From positions 124,001 through 188,000 of the forward strand of contig JADJLL010000002.1 of assembly GCA_016710095.1 (NCBI GenBank): DNA of 64,000 bases, given 5' to 3'. A program made the translations under genes and the position numbers. A model generated the notes under the pieces. The model saw only the letters and a program-made list of their open reading frames with translations, searched no databases and was not told where the DNA came from. This document shows positions 9,742 through 19,341 of the stretch, in pieces. Numbering within the stretch: the first letter of the stretch is position 1; each line of letters opens with the position of its first letter. The stretch is from Candidatus Eiseniibacteriota bacterium (lineage in GTDB: Bacteria > Eisenbacteria > RBG-16-71-46).

Positions 9742-12281
9742 GGCGCCCGGTCGCCTTCGCGCTCGCGCTCGCGAGCATCGTGTCGCCGTACCTGCTCGTT
9801 TCCGGTGCGCTGGCCGGATTGCCGGACGGCGTGCGCCTCGCGCTCGCCTTCGCCGCGCTCGTGCTGTTGCCCGGGCACGCGCTGCTCGCCGCGACGCGCG
9901 CGTTGCCGCCCGGCGGGCCGTGGCTCGCGAGCGGCTGGGCGCTCGGCTTCGGCGTGCTGTGGATGGGACTGCAGGTGCTCCTCACGCGCATGGCGGGCGT
10001 ACCGTTCACGTTGCTCTCGCCGTGGGCCGGTGCGACCGCGGCGCTGCCGTGGGCGCTCGCCCTGTGGCGCGCGCGCGAGGACGATTCGAACGAGCCCGTG
10101 CTCTCTCGCGCCGCGCTCGTCGCCGTGCTGCTCGCGGCGTTCGTCGCCGCGGTGCACTGCGCGCGGCTCGGCACGCCGGTCAGTTACTACACGGACTCGC
10201 CCGACCACATCGGCACCGTGCGCCGCATGCTCGCGAGCGGCGACGCGTTCCCGACGGACGCCTTCTTCCGCGACGCCGGCGGCGCCGGCGCCGATCCACG
10301 CAAGGGATTGTGGCACCCGATCGTCGCGTTGATCGCGAAGAGCGCCGCGGTGGACCCGCTCGCCGCGTGGCGGCTTCTCGCCGCGCTGCTCGCGCCGCTC
10401 TTCGTGCTCAATGCCGCCGCGTTCGCGTTCGAACTGGGCGGCTCGGCCGCCGCCGCGGTCGGCGCGTGGGCGCTGCTGCTCACGTACGGCGGCTCGCTCG
10501 CCGCGCCCTACCTGCGCGAGGCCGTGTTCGCGACCAAGCTCGCCGACCAGCTCGCGCTCGCCACCGCGACCGCCGTGTTCGCCGACCTTCGCCGCCGCAG
10601 CGCGACGTCTCGCATCGCGGCCGTGGGGCTCGCGCTCGGCGCGGCCGCGGCGCACGTGTTCGCGGCGATGCAGTTCGCGGTCGTGTTCGGCGCGATGTGG
10701 GTGGGGACGGTCGTGCGCGACGCGTTCGCTCTCGCGCGACGCGAAGCGCCTGTTCGGCACCGCGCTCGCGCTCGGGCTTTCGTGCCTGCCGTACCTGCTC
10801 TGGCGCGCGCGGCTGTCGTACGCGCCGAACAACGTCATCCACACCGAGCCGCAGGGGCTGCTCACGCTGTGGGACGGCGCCACGATCGTGTCGTACGGCG
10901 TGCTCTGGGACTGGCTCGGCACCGCGTGGCTGCTGTTTCCGCTGTCGTGGTGGGCGTGGTCGCGGCAGGCGAAGCGCCCACCCGTGCTCTACCTGCTCAC
11001 GACGTCGCTCGCCGCCGCGATCCTCATGTTCTGCCCGCCCGTCGTCGCGATCCTGCGCCCGAAGCTCGGCTACCTCACGATGCGGTTCGTGTGGCTTCTG
11101 CCGCTCGCCGGTGCGATCGCGTTCGCCGTCACCGAGTCCTGGCGCGCGATGCGCTCGGGGCCTCGCGCCTCGCGCGTGCGCGGTGCCGTCTCGCTCGCCG
11201 GTGTCGTGTTCCTCGTCCACCTGCCGCTGCTCGACGCGATGCACGTGCTCGGACGTCCGCAAGACGCCCTCGCGGCGCAGTCCCGCACGAGCGTAGCCCG
11301 CTGGGGCGATGCGCTGCGATGGATGGACCGCGAGCTGCCGGCCGGGTCGGTCGTGCTTTCGGACCCGGCGACGTCGTACTCGATCCCGATGATGACGCGG
11401 CACTGGGTCGCGACGCTCGTGGACCAGCACAGCTCGCCGAACGACTCGCTCGGCCTCACGCGCATCCTCGACGCGCGCGACGCGCTCGATCCGTACGCGA
11501 CGTGGGAGCGCACGCGCGAGGTGACGCGGCGCTGGGGCGTGACCGCGATCGCGCTCAACGGGCGCTTCGCCGAGACCCCGCGGCTCGACTACTGGGCGCC
11601 CTCGCACGCGTGGTATGCGCTTGCCCGCGCCTGGCCTCGACGGCCGGCCGACGCGTTCGAACGCGTGTACGACACGGGCGACTTCGTCGTCTATGCATCC
11701 GGCCTGCCGTGCTCGACACGCTGTCAGCGCCCGCCAGGCCCCGCGCACGTTCGTGCACGCGTTCGATCCCGCGCGCGACACGTTGCGCGCCGCGATGGGG
11801 CCGGAACTGCCCGAACTGGTCGGCGCGGCGATCGAGCCGGCCGCCGTGCGCGCGGGCGATTCGATCGCGGTGACGCTCGACTGGCGCGCGACCGAGAAGC
11901 TGCCCGGTGGCTCGTACCTCGTCGCCGTGCGCGTGGACCGCGACATGCCGGCGGATTTCTCGGCGCCCGCGTGGCTCGAAAACCGGCGCGCAAGCTGTAC
12001 GAGATCGCGCACCGGCACGTGTACCGGTTCCGCCGCGACCACCTGCCCGTGAACGGCGCCTACGGTCCCGACCTCTGGCGCGCGGACGAAGTCGTGCGCG
12101 AACGCGTCGTGCTGAACCTGCCGTCCACGCTCGCGCTCGGGGATTGGCGGGTCGAGGTGCGCATGCTGCGCCAACCGCACTACCCGAACTACCGCCTTCG
12201 GACATCTTCTACTTCCGCGACTACTACAGCGGCCCGGTCGTCGGCGGGCTGCGCATCGAGCCGGGGAGGACAGGGTCATGA
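9738..12281 (+). CDS. Large GT-C-like membrane protein with soluble C-terminal domain (several frameshifts)
   Basis: Starts at GTG 9738 overlapping the preceding stop (GTGA). The first 330 residues are strongly hydrophobic with YTDSPDHIGTVRRM in the first large loop, the counterpart of the SDGWFH loop in the neighbour. Frame changes are seen near 10735, twice around 11710-11740, and near 11990 and 12200; joining the frames gives roughly 845 residues. After the membrane part a soluble domain resembling a beta-sandwich (VTLDWRATEKLPGG, VAVRVDRDMP) ends with FYFRDYYSGPVVGGLRIEPG. The likely role is glycan transfer or polymerisation at the periplasmic side, by analogy with GT39/GT-C proteins. Not assigned to a named family. 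Confidence 0.55.
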
Positions 12282-13423
12282 CGAAGCGGACGCAGCCGGT
12301 GCGCGTGGCGTTCTGCAGGCGTGGCTGCCGTTCGGGGGGGCCGAGCGGCTCGTGCAGAGCCTGGTCATGCGCATGGACCCCGCCCGCATCGACGCGCGAC
12401 TCGTGAACCTCTACGGGCCCGGAGCGGTCGGCGAGGAGCTGATCGCCGCGGGGCGTCGTTCGATCGACCAGCTCGCCTCGAGCAAGCTCGACCTGCGGAT
12501 CGGAGGAAGGCTGCGCGAGGCGCTCGAGCGCGAGCGCGTCGAAGTCGTGTACGTCTACGACAGCGCGCTGCCGATGTTCTGGGCGGGCCTCAACCGCCGT
12601 CGCACGAGCGTGCCGAAGCTCGTGCTCGGTTTCCATTCGACCGGCAAGCTCGGCGATCCGGTGCAGCACTTCCTCGCGAATCGCGCGACGCTTCCGGTCG
12701 CGGATCGGTTCGTCGCGCTCGCCGGCTCGCATCTCGAGTACCTCGCGAGCCACCTGCACCTCGATCGGTCGCGTTTCGACACGATCGTGTCCGGCGTGGA
12801 CCTCGAGCGTTTCCGGCCGGCACAGGACCGGGTCGCGCTCCGGCGCGAGCTGGGCCTGCCCGAAGCCGCTCCGCTCGCGGCGATCGTCGCGGCGCTTCGG
12901 CCCGAGAAGAACCACGCACTCTTCGTCCGGGCCGCGCTGCGCGTGCACCGGGAGGTGCCCGAAGCACGATTCCCTCGTGATCGGCGACGGTCCCGAGCGC
13001 GCGAAGATCGAAGCCGAGATCGCCGCGCACGGTCTCGGCGAAGTCGTGCTCATGCTCGGCGCGCGCCGCGACATTCCCCAGCTCTGGCCCGCGATGGACG
13101 TGGCCGTCCTCAGTTCGCATCCCGTCGTCGAGACGCTTCCCGTGACGCTGCTCGAGGCGCACGCGTGCGGAGTTCCCGGCGTCTCCACCGACGTCGGTTC
13201 CGTGCGCGACGTGATCGCCCAGGGCGAGACGGGCTGGCTCGTGCCGATCGGCGACGTCGACGCGCTCGCGCGGCGGCTCACGCAGTTGCTTCGCGACGAG
13301 CCGGAACGCCGGCGCATGGGCGAAGCGGCGCGCGTCCGCGCCGTGCGCGAGTTCGACCTCGCGAACATGGTGAAGGCGTACGAGGATCTCTTCGTGCGCA
13401 CGGCCGAAGGGGAGGGGCGCTGA
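12278..13423 (+). CDS. Family 4 glycosyltransferase (two frameshifts)
   Basis: GT-B fold transferase of about 381 residues. N-terminal LPFGGAERLVQSL is the acceptor-side glycine loop; the C-terminal Rossmann domain has VIGDGPERAKIE and VETLPVTLLEAHACG, the E-x7-E type donor-binding motif of GT4 enzymes. ATG 12278 overlaps the previous stop. The first dozen residues and the rest are out of frame by one base near 12310, and another single-base shift near 12968 splits the donor domain. If these are read errors the enzyme is complete. It probably adds one sugar to the lipid-linked unit in the cytoplasm. The following asparagine synthetase starts 2 bp after the stop. Confidence 0.8.
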
Positions 13424-13424
13424 C

Positions 13425-15129
13425 ATGTGCGGCATCAACGGCGTCTACCACTACCACGGCGGCACGGCCGACCGCGCTCTCGTCGCGCGGCAGGCGACGG
13501 CCCAGCGTCATCGCGGGCCGGACGACTGGGACGTCTGGGTCGACGGCCCGATCGCGCTCGCCCAGCGGCGGCTCGCCATCGTGGATCTCTCGCCCGGTGG
13601 CCACCAGCCGATGGCGAACGAAGACGGCTCGGTCCACGTGACCTTCAACGGCGAGCTTTACAACTGGCCCGGAGATCAAGCCGCAGCTCGCCGCGCGGGC
13701 ACCGCTTCCGCGGGAACGCCGACACCGAAATGCTGCTGCACCTCTGGGAGGAAAAGGGCCCGGAGATGCTCGCCGACCTCCGGGGCATGTTCGCGTTCGC
13801 GATCTGGGACTCGAAGCGCCGAACGCTCATGCTCGCGCGCGACCGCGTCGGCAAGAAGCCGCTCTTCTGGCACGACGACGGCAAGCGCATCGTCTTCGCG
13901 TCCGAACTGAAGTCGCTCGTGCAGGACAGGAAGCCGTGCGCATCCGGCTCATGTCCGACGTGCCGCTCGGGGCGTTCCTGTCCGGGGGCATCGACTCGAG
14001 CCTCGTGGTGGCGCTCATGTCGCAGGTGAGTGACGAGCCGGTCAAGACTTTCAGTATCGGCTTCGAGGACGAGATCGAGCGAGCTGTCGCACGCGCGGCG
14101 CGTCGCCGAGCCATCTCGGCACCGAGCACCACGAGTTGGTGGTCGCGCCCCGGGCGCTCGACCTCATGCCCAGCCTGGTGTGGGGCATGGACGAGCCCTT
14201 CTCGGACGCCTCGATGATCCCGACGTGGCACGTCGCGCACATGGCGCGCTCGCACGTCACCGTCGCGCTGTCGGGCGACGGCGGCGACGAGGCGTACGCG
14301 GGCGACACCACGTACTCGTGGGCCGAGGCAGTACGCCCGGCTGGACGGCATTCCACATCCGTTGCGCAAGCTACTCGGCGCCGTCTCCGGAGCGATGCCG
14401 TTCGACGACGCCCTCGGCCGCAAGCTGCACCGGGCCGGGCTCGACGTGGCCGATCGTCACCTCGAGGCGATGTCGCACTTCCCCCCGCGGCTGCTGCGTG
14501 AAGTGCTTTCTCCGGCGTTTCGTGAGTCGCTTCGGCGACACGATCCCTACGCTGCGGCCCGCGCGATCCACCGTTCGGCCCGGCGGGGCGCGGGAGAGAT
14601 TCCGGCGCTGCTGAACCTCGACGCATGCACCTACATGACCGACGACGTCCTCGTGAAGGTGGACCGAACCTCGATGATGAACTCGCTCGAGGTGCGCGCG
14701 CCGTTGCTCGACCACGTCGTGCTCGAGTACGTCGCGCGGCTGCCGTTCGAGTACAAGCTGCGCGGTGAGATCTCCAAATGGGTGCTCCGCGAGGTCGCCC
14801 GTCCGTTGTTGCCTCCTTCGATCCTGCAGCGCGGCAAGCAGGGGTTCGGCGTGCCGCTCGCACGCTGGTTCGGCGCCGGCTTCGGTGCGCTCGCCCGGGA
14901 AGTCCTTCTCGACCGGCGCTGTCGCGAGCGCGGCTGGCTCGACCCCGTCGCGGTCGAGCGCGTGCTCGGCGGACGTGGGCTCCCCGCGGACCTGCACGCG
15001 AAGCAGGTGTTCACGCTGCTCTGTCTCGAGCTCTGGGCGCAGACGTGGCTCGACCGTCCGCGCGCGTCGCTCGTACAGCCCACCGACGGCCCGCTGGCGA
15101 TCCATCCGGCCGTGACGGCGGTCGCATGA
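13425..15129 (+). CDS. asnB: Glutamine-hydrolysing asparagine synthetase-type amidotransferase (broken: frameshifts plus missing block)
   Basis: MCGINGVYHYHGG places the nucleophile Cys2 of class II glutaminases; HRGPDDWDVWV, NGELYNW, DRVGKKPLFW and SGGIDSS (PP-loop of the synthetase) follow, and the C-terminal half is intact from about 14362. At least four frame changes (about 13670, 13930, 14085-14110, 14335) interrupt it. In addition ELKSLV is followed almost directly by EAVRIRLMSDVPLG near 13925, where intact relatives, including the one at 30.2-32.2 kb, have about 70 more residues. In polysaccharide loci such enzymes probably amidate a uronic acid or related sugar rather than aspartate. 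Whether the lesions are real or assembly errors cannot be decided here. Confidence 0.8.
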
Positions 15130-16262
15130 ACGGCGCAGCCGCGCCGCTGAAGGTCTGCTTCCACGCACCGCTGCTCTGGCCGCTGTGGAGCGGAGGGCAG
15201 GTTGCGTTCACGGGCGGCGCCGAGGTGCAACAGGCGCGCCTCGCGCGCGGGCTCGCCGCCCGCGGAGTCGACATGACCGTCGTGACGTGTGACTACGGCC
15301 AGCCGTCGCTCACGACGGTGCACGGCGTCCACGTGCGCAAGACGTACGCGCTCGACGCGGGATGGCCCGTATTGCGCTTCTTCCACCCGCGGCTGTCGCG
15401 CACGATGGCGGCGCTGCTCGCCGCCGACGCCGACGTCTACTACGTGCGCGGAGCGTCGCTCGAAGCGGGCATCGCGTTCGAGGCCGCGCAGCTCCGCGGG
15501 GGTGCGTTCGTGTTCGGCGCGGCGCACGACGGCGACGCGAGTACGGCCCTGCCGCTTCTGCGCAACCCGCGCGACCGCGCGTGGTACCGCCGCGCGCTGC
15601 GAGGTGCACGGGCCGTCGTCGCGCAGACGGCCGCGCAGCGTGACGCCTTCCGTCGCGAGTTCGGCATCGAGGCGACAATCGTGCGCAATCTGGTCGAAGT
15701 GCCAAACCACGCCACGGACGTGGCGTCCCGCGAGGACGTCGTCTGGCTCGCGACCTACAAGCCCTCCAAGCGTCCGGACTGGTTCGTGGAACTCGCTCGC
15801 GCGTTGCCGGATCGACACTTCGTCATGTGCGGCATCGTGCCCATTCCGCCGGAGACGACCGAGGCGTGGGATCGCGCACAGGCGGCCGCCCGCGAGCTGC
15901 CGAATCTCGAAGTGCGCGGCTACCTCGACCAGGAACGCGTCGGTGAGTTGTATCGGTCGGCCGGACTCTTCGTGCACACGTCGCCTGCGGAGGGTTTCCC
16001 GAACACCGTGCTCGAAGCGTGGGCGCATGGCGTGCCGACGGTGACGTGCGTGGATCCGGACGGCATCGTCGCGCGCGAGCGGCTGGGCATCGTGGCGGCC
16101 GACATCTCCGATCTGGTTTCGGCCGTGGAGTCGGCGATGGCCGATCCCGGAGAGCGGCGTGCCGCCGGCGCGCGCGCGCGCGCCTACGCGATGCGCGAGC
16201 ACGCGCCGGATGCGGTGCTCGCGCGACTCGAATCGGTGTTCCGGGCGTCCGCCGGGCGTTGA
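15126..16262 (+). CDS. Family 4 glycosyltransferase
   Basis: An intact 378-residue GT-B enzyme starting at ATG 15126 inside the previous stop. N-terminal part has GGAEVQQARLARGLA after a short strand, typical of the acceptor domain; the C-terminal domain has TSPAEGFPNTVLEAWAHG with E-x7-E spacing for the nucleotide-sugar donor. It ends the first + strand block: the next gene is on the minus strand with only 19 bp between stops and no obvious terminator hairpin in between. Probably adds one residue to the lipid-linked oligosaccharide on the cytoplasmic side; donor and acceptor are unknown. Confidence 0.85.
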   Translation: MNGAAAPLKVCFHAPLLWPLWSGGQVAFTGGAEVQQARLARGLAARGVDMTVVTCDYGQPSLTTVHGVHVRKTYALDAGWPVLRFFHPRLSRTMAALLAADADVYYVRGASLEAGIAFEAAQLRGGAFVFGAAHDGDASTALPLLRNPRDRAWYRRALRGARAVVAQTAAQRDAFRREFGIEATIVRNLVEVPNHATDVASREDVVWLATYKPSKRPDWFVELARALPDRHFVMCGIVPIPPETTEAWDRAQAAARELPNLEVRGYLDQERVGELYRSAGLFVHTSPAEGFPNTVLEAWAHGVPTVTCVDPDGIVARERLGIVAADISDLVSAVESAMADPGERRAAGARARAYAMREHAPDAVLARLESVFRASAGR

Positions 16263-16281
16263 CCCCCGGCGACGGCACGTC

Positions 16282-17889
16282 TCAGCGCACCGCGCTCTCG
16301 AGCCGCCAGACCTCCGCCCAGCCCGTGTCGAACGCGAGCGTGTAGCGGCTCCCGTGAGGAAGCATGGGCGCGATCGCGTCTCCCGTCTCCGCCACGTGTT
16401 TCGTCGTGTCCGCTTCGGGGGCAGCGCTCTGCACGAAGTACGCCCAGTCGGTGCTGCCGCGGTACTGGCCGGGCGGCATCGGCACCGCGGGCGCCATGCG
16501 GACCACCCAGTCCGGGGCGCGACGTGCGTAGAACGCACGCGTGGCCGTCTGCTCCGCGGGCGAGACGCGTGCGTAGTCGAGCGGCAGTACCGGCGCGGGG
16601 CGCGGCGCTCCGAGCAGCAGAAGGGGAGCGTAGCCGTTGCCCTGCACGAGCATCGTCTCGCCGGACCGATAAAGCGGCCGAAGGCGCTCGACGAGGAATT
16701 CGTCGGGGGACTGGGCGTGCGCGATCGTGCGCAGTTGGAACGCACGCATTTCGGCGCGCGCCTGCGGCAGCAGCCAGGGCGCCAGTGCGAGCAAGGGCAC
16801 GATCCAGCCCGCGATCGCGAACGGGCGCGCTCCGCGCGCGTGCGACGGTTCGCGCGCGCCGAGGAGCGCGGCGCCGAGCAGCAGGGGTGCGATTCCCGCG
16901 GTGGGCAAGTAGTGCCACACCGCGCCTTCACCGGTCATGCGAAGCCACTCGGCGCCGATGCCCGCGACCGCGAGCGTGGCGAGTCGCCGGTGCCCTGCGC
17001 GCCACCCGCGCACGACGCCCGCGAGCGAGACGAACAGCAGATAATCGAGTCCGCAGTTGCGCAGCAGCCCGAGCACTCCCGAGACACCGCCCATCTGTTC
17101 GCCGCCGACCGCGCGCGTCTCGCGCGGCCAGGCGATGCACTGCCGGTACCAGCCCGCGAGGCTGTCGCCCGCTGCGAGCCACGCGAGGACCGCACCGCAC
17201 ACGAGCGCGAAGCCGCCCAGTGCCGCCGCGCCGGATCGCAGGGCGCTCTCCTGCGGGGAGCTCTCCGCGCCGCCCTCCGCGGAGTCTCGCCAGAGCGCGG
17301 CGAGCGTGATCGCCAGCGGCGTGAGCGCGAGCGTGAGCTTCGTGAACAACAGGACGCCCGCGAGCGCCCCGCCCGCCGCGCGCCAGGCCGCGCCCCGACG
17401 AGTCCCCGCCCAGAGCGAGATCGCGACGGCGCCGAAGGCGAAGTTCTCGGGTCGTGCGACCGCGCCCCAGAGGAACGGTGAGCAGCCGAGCAGGACGCCG
17501 AGCGAGGAAAACAGCACCGCCTCGGCACGGCCCGCGAATCGGCGCACGAGCGCGTACAGCGCGATCGCCGCCGCGAGGTACGCGAACGCCTGCGAAGCGG
17601 CGGCCGCCGCAGCCGTCGCGCCAAGCGCCCGCACGGCCGGGGCGAGAGCCAGCGCGAGCAACGGGCCCTTCGAGTCGAACGACGAGACGAACCGGTTGCC
17701 CTCGTCGAGCCAGGTGCGGGCGTGGAGCAGGTACACGGTCGTGTCCGGCGTGAGGTGATGCCGGAACGTGTCCACGAGTGAGAGCAGCGCGAGCCCCGTG
17801 AGTGCGGCTGCGGCCGCGGGGGCGAGCAGGGGCCGCAGGAATTGTGGCAGGGCGAGCGCCTTCGGCGACTGTGCGGCACGGTCGGACAT
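16282..17889 (-). CDS. GT39/PMT-like membrane glycosyltransferase
   Basis: A clean 535-residue polytopic protein with about 10-12 hydrophobic helices and a soluble C-terminal tail of about 130 residues. In the first periplasmic loop, TPDTTVYLLHARTWLDEG and SKGPLLAL resemble the acidic-loop region of ArnT/PMT-type (GT39, GT-C) transferases, which use polyprenyl-phosphate sugars outside the membrane. ATG 17889 is preceded by GGGAG at a fitting distance. It is transcribed away from the RND efflux genes and converges with the GT4 at 16.26 kb. The specific sugar and acceptor are unknown; a general membrane protein of the same topology is the alternative. Confidence 0.65.
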   Translation of the reverse strand: MSDRAAQSPKALALPQFLRPLLAPAAAAALTGLALLSLVDTFRHHLTPDTTVYLLHARTWLDEGNRFVSSFDSKGPLLALALAPAVRALGATAAAAAASQAFAYLAAAIALYALVRRFAGRAEAVLFSSLGVLLGCSPFLWGAVARPENFAFGAVAISLWAGTRRGAAWRAAGGALAGVLLFTKLTLALTPLAITLAALWRDSAEGGAESSPQESALRSGAAALGGFALVCGAVLAWLAAGDSLAGWYRQCIAWPRETRAVGGEQMGGVSGVLGLLRNCGLDYLLFVSLAGVVRGWRAGHRRLATLAVAGIGAEWLRMTGEGAVWHYLPTAGIAPLLLGAALLGAREPSHARGARPFAIAGWIVPLLALAPWLLPQARAEMRAFQLRTIAHAQSPDEFLVERLRPLYRSGETMLVQGNGYAPLLLLGAPRPAPVLPLDYARVSPAEQTATRAFYARRAPDWVVRMAPAVPMPPGQYRGSTDWAYFVQSAAPEADTTKHVAETGDAIAPMLPHGSRYTLAFDTGWAEVWRLESAVR

Positions 17890-18210
17890 CGTGCTCCCGC
17901 GGCGAGGGTCGGCTGCAGCGTTCCGGACGATCGGTGACGATTCCGGGGGATGGCGAGCCTACCCCGGTCCGAGCGGGCCGCGCCAGCCCTCGACACGCCG
18001 GCGCACGCGCTCGTCGGCGCGGGTGGGCAGGTGGGGTCCTGGTCGTGCGACACTGCGCCGCACATTCGAGTTGCACCTTTGGCTGCCTTCGCCCATCTGA
18101 AAGCCGGTCGTCCGAGCACGCTCCCTCCATCCCGATCGCGCCACGCGCGTTCGGCGGAGCGTCGCCGGGACCCAGCCGCCCATCCGCCTCTTCCGGGAGT
18201 TCCTCCACTC
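17890..18210. other. Divergent intergenic region (321 bp)
   Basis: Separates the minus-strand membrane protein from the + strand RND adaptor and must hold both promoters. On the + strand TTGCAC at 18071-18076 is followed 17 bp later by CATCTG, a weak sigma70-like match. No inverted repeat long enough to call an operator and no TetR/MarR-type palindrome was recognised. The frame upstream of the adaptor stays open through this region by base composition but carries no domain. Confidence 0.5.
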
Positions 18211-19338
18211 ATGTCCCGACGCCTGATCCAGACGTTGGTCGCGATCGTCGTATTCGTCGCCGCGATCGGCTTCTACAAGTTCAACCAGATCCAGGGCGCC
18301 ATCGCCCAGGGCAAGGCCTTCAAGATGCCGCCCGAGGCCGTCACGACCGCCATCGCGCGCACCGTGGACTGGCCGGCCACCCTCGACGCCGTCGGCAGCG
18401 TCGCGCCCGTGCAGGGCGTCACGCTGAGCGCGGACCTTTCCGGCATCGTGGAGTCGATCTCGTTCGAGTCCGGCGCGCACGTGAAGGCCGGGCAGGTGCT
18501 CGTCACGCTCGACGCGCGGCAGGAACGCGCGGCGCTCGCGGGCGCCGAGGCGCAGCTCCAGCTCGCGAAGGCGCAGCTCGAGCGCTCCAAGAAGCTGCTC
18601 GAGTCGCAGAACGTGGCGCAGGCCGATCACGACGTGATCGCGGCGCAGTTCGAGATCGCGCAGGCGTCCGTCGTGGCGATGCGCGCGACGCTCGAACGCA
18701 AGGTGATCCGCGCGCCGTTCTCGGGCGTCACCGGCATCCGGCAGGTCAACGTCGGGCAGTACCTGCACAGCGGCGATCCCGTCGTGCCGATCCAGTCGCT
18801 CGACCCGGTGTACGTGAACTTCGCCGTGCCGCAGCAGGAGTTGGGCTCGCTGAACGTCGGTTCGGCGATCGAGGTGACGGCCGACACCGCGAAGGCGCTC
18901 CGCTACAAGGGCCGCGTCACGGCGGTGAACGCGATCGTGGACGAGTCCACGCGCAACGTGCAGGTGCAGGCGACGCTCCCGAACCCGCGCGGTCACCTGC
19001 GCCCGGGCATGTTCGTGGACGTGCGTCTCGCCACCGGCGGCACCCGCGGGCTGCTCGCCGTGCCGACGTCGGCGATCAACTACGCGCCGTACGGCAACTC
19101 GGTGTTCGTCGTCGGCGACGTGAAGGGCCCGGACGGCAAGACGTTCAAGGGCGCGAAGCAGCAGTTCGTGGTGCTCGGGGGCCAGCGCGGCGACCAGGTC
19201 GCGGTGCTCAAGAGGCTGAACGACGGCGACGAAGTGGTCAGCTCGGGCGTCTTCAAGCTCCGCAGCGGCGCCGCCGTGATCGTCAACAACTCGGTGACGC
19301 CGGGCAACAACGCCGACCCGAAGCCCGAAGAGAACTGA
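18211..19338 (+). CDS. RND efflux periplasmic adaptor (membrane fusion protein)
   Basis: A 375-residue MFP. One N-terminal membrane segment (LVAIVVFVAAIGFY) anchors it, then a lipoyl-like half (VQGVTLSADLSGIVESI), an alpha-helical hairpin of alternating Ala/Glu/Gln around residues 105-160, the second lipoyl half (RAPFSGVTGIRQVNVGQYL), and a beta-barrel with LRPGMFVDVRL. I chose ATG 18211 because the upstream open extension has no domain and the membrane segment follows directly. It bridges the inner-membrane pump and an outer-membrane channel, and the permease starts 3 bp after its stop. No outer-membrane factor is in the window. Substrate is unknown. Confidence 0.92.
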   Translation: MSRRLIQTLVAIVVFVAAIGFYKFNQIQGAIAQGKAFKMPPEAVTTAIARTVDWPATLDAVGSVAPVQGVTLSADLSGIVESISFESGAHVKAGQVLVTLDARQERAALAGAEAQLQLAKAQLERSKKLLESQNVAQADHDVIAAQFEIAQASVVAMRATLERKVIRAPFSGVTGIRQVNVGQYLHSGDPVVPIQSLDPVYVNFAVPQQELGSLNVGSAIEVTADTAKALRYKGRVTAVNAIVDESTRNVQVQATLPNPRGHLRPGMFVDVRLATGGTRGLLAVPTSAINYAPYGNSVFVVGDVKGPDGKTFKGAKQQFVVLGGQRGDQVAVLKRLNDGDEVVSSGVFKLRSGAAVIVNNSVTPGNNADPKPEEN

Positions 19339-19341
19339 CGC

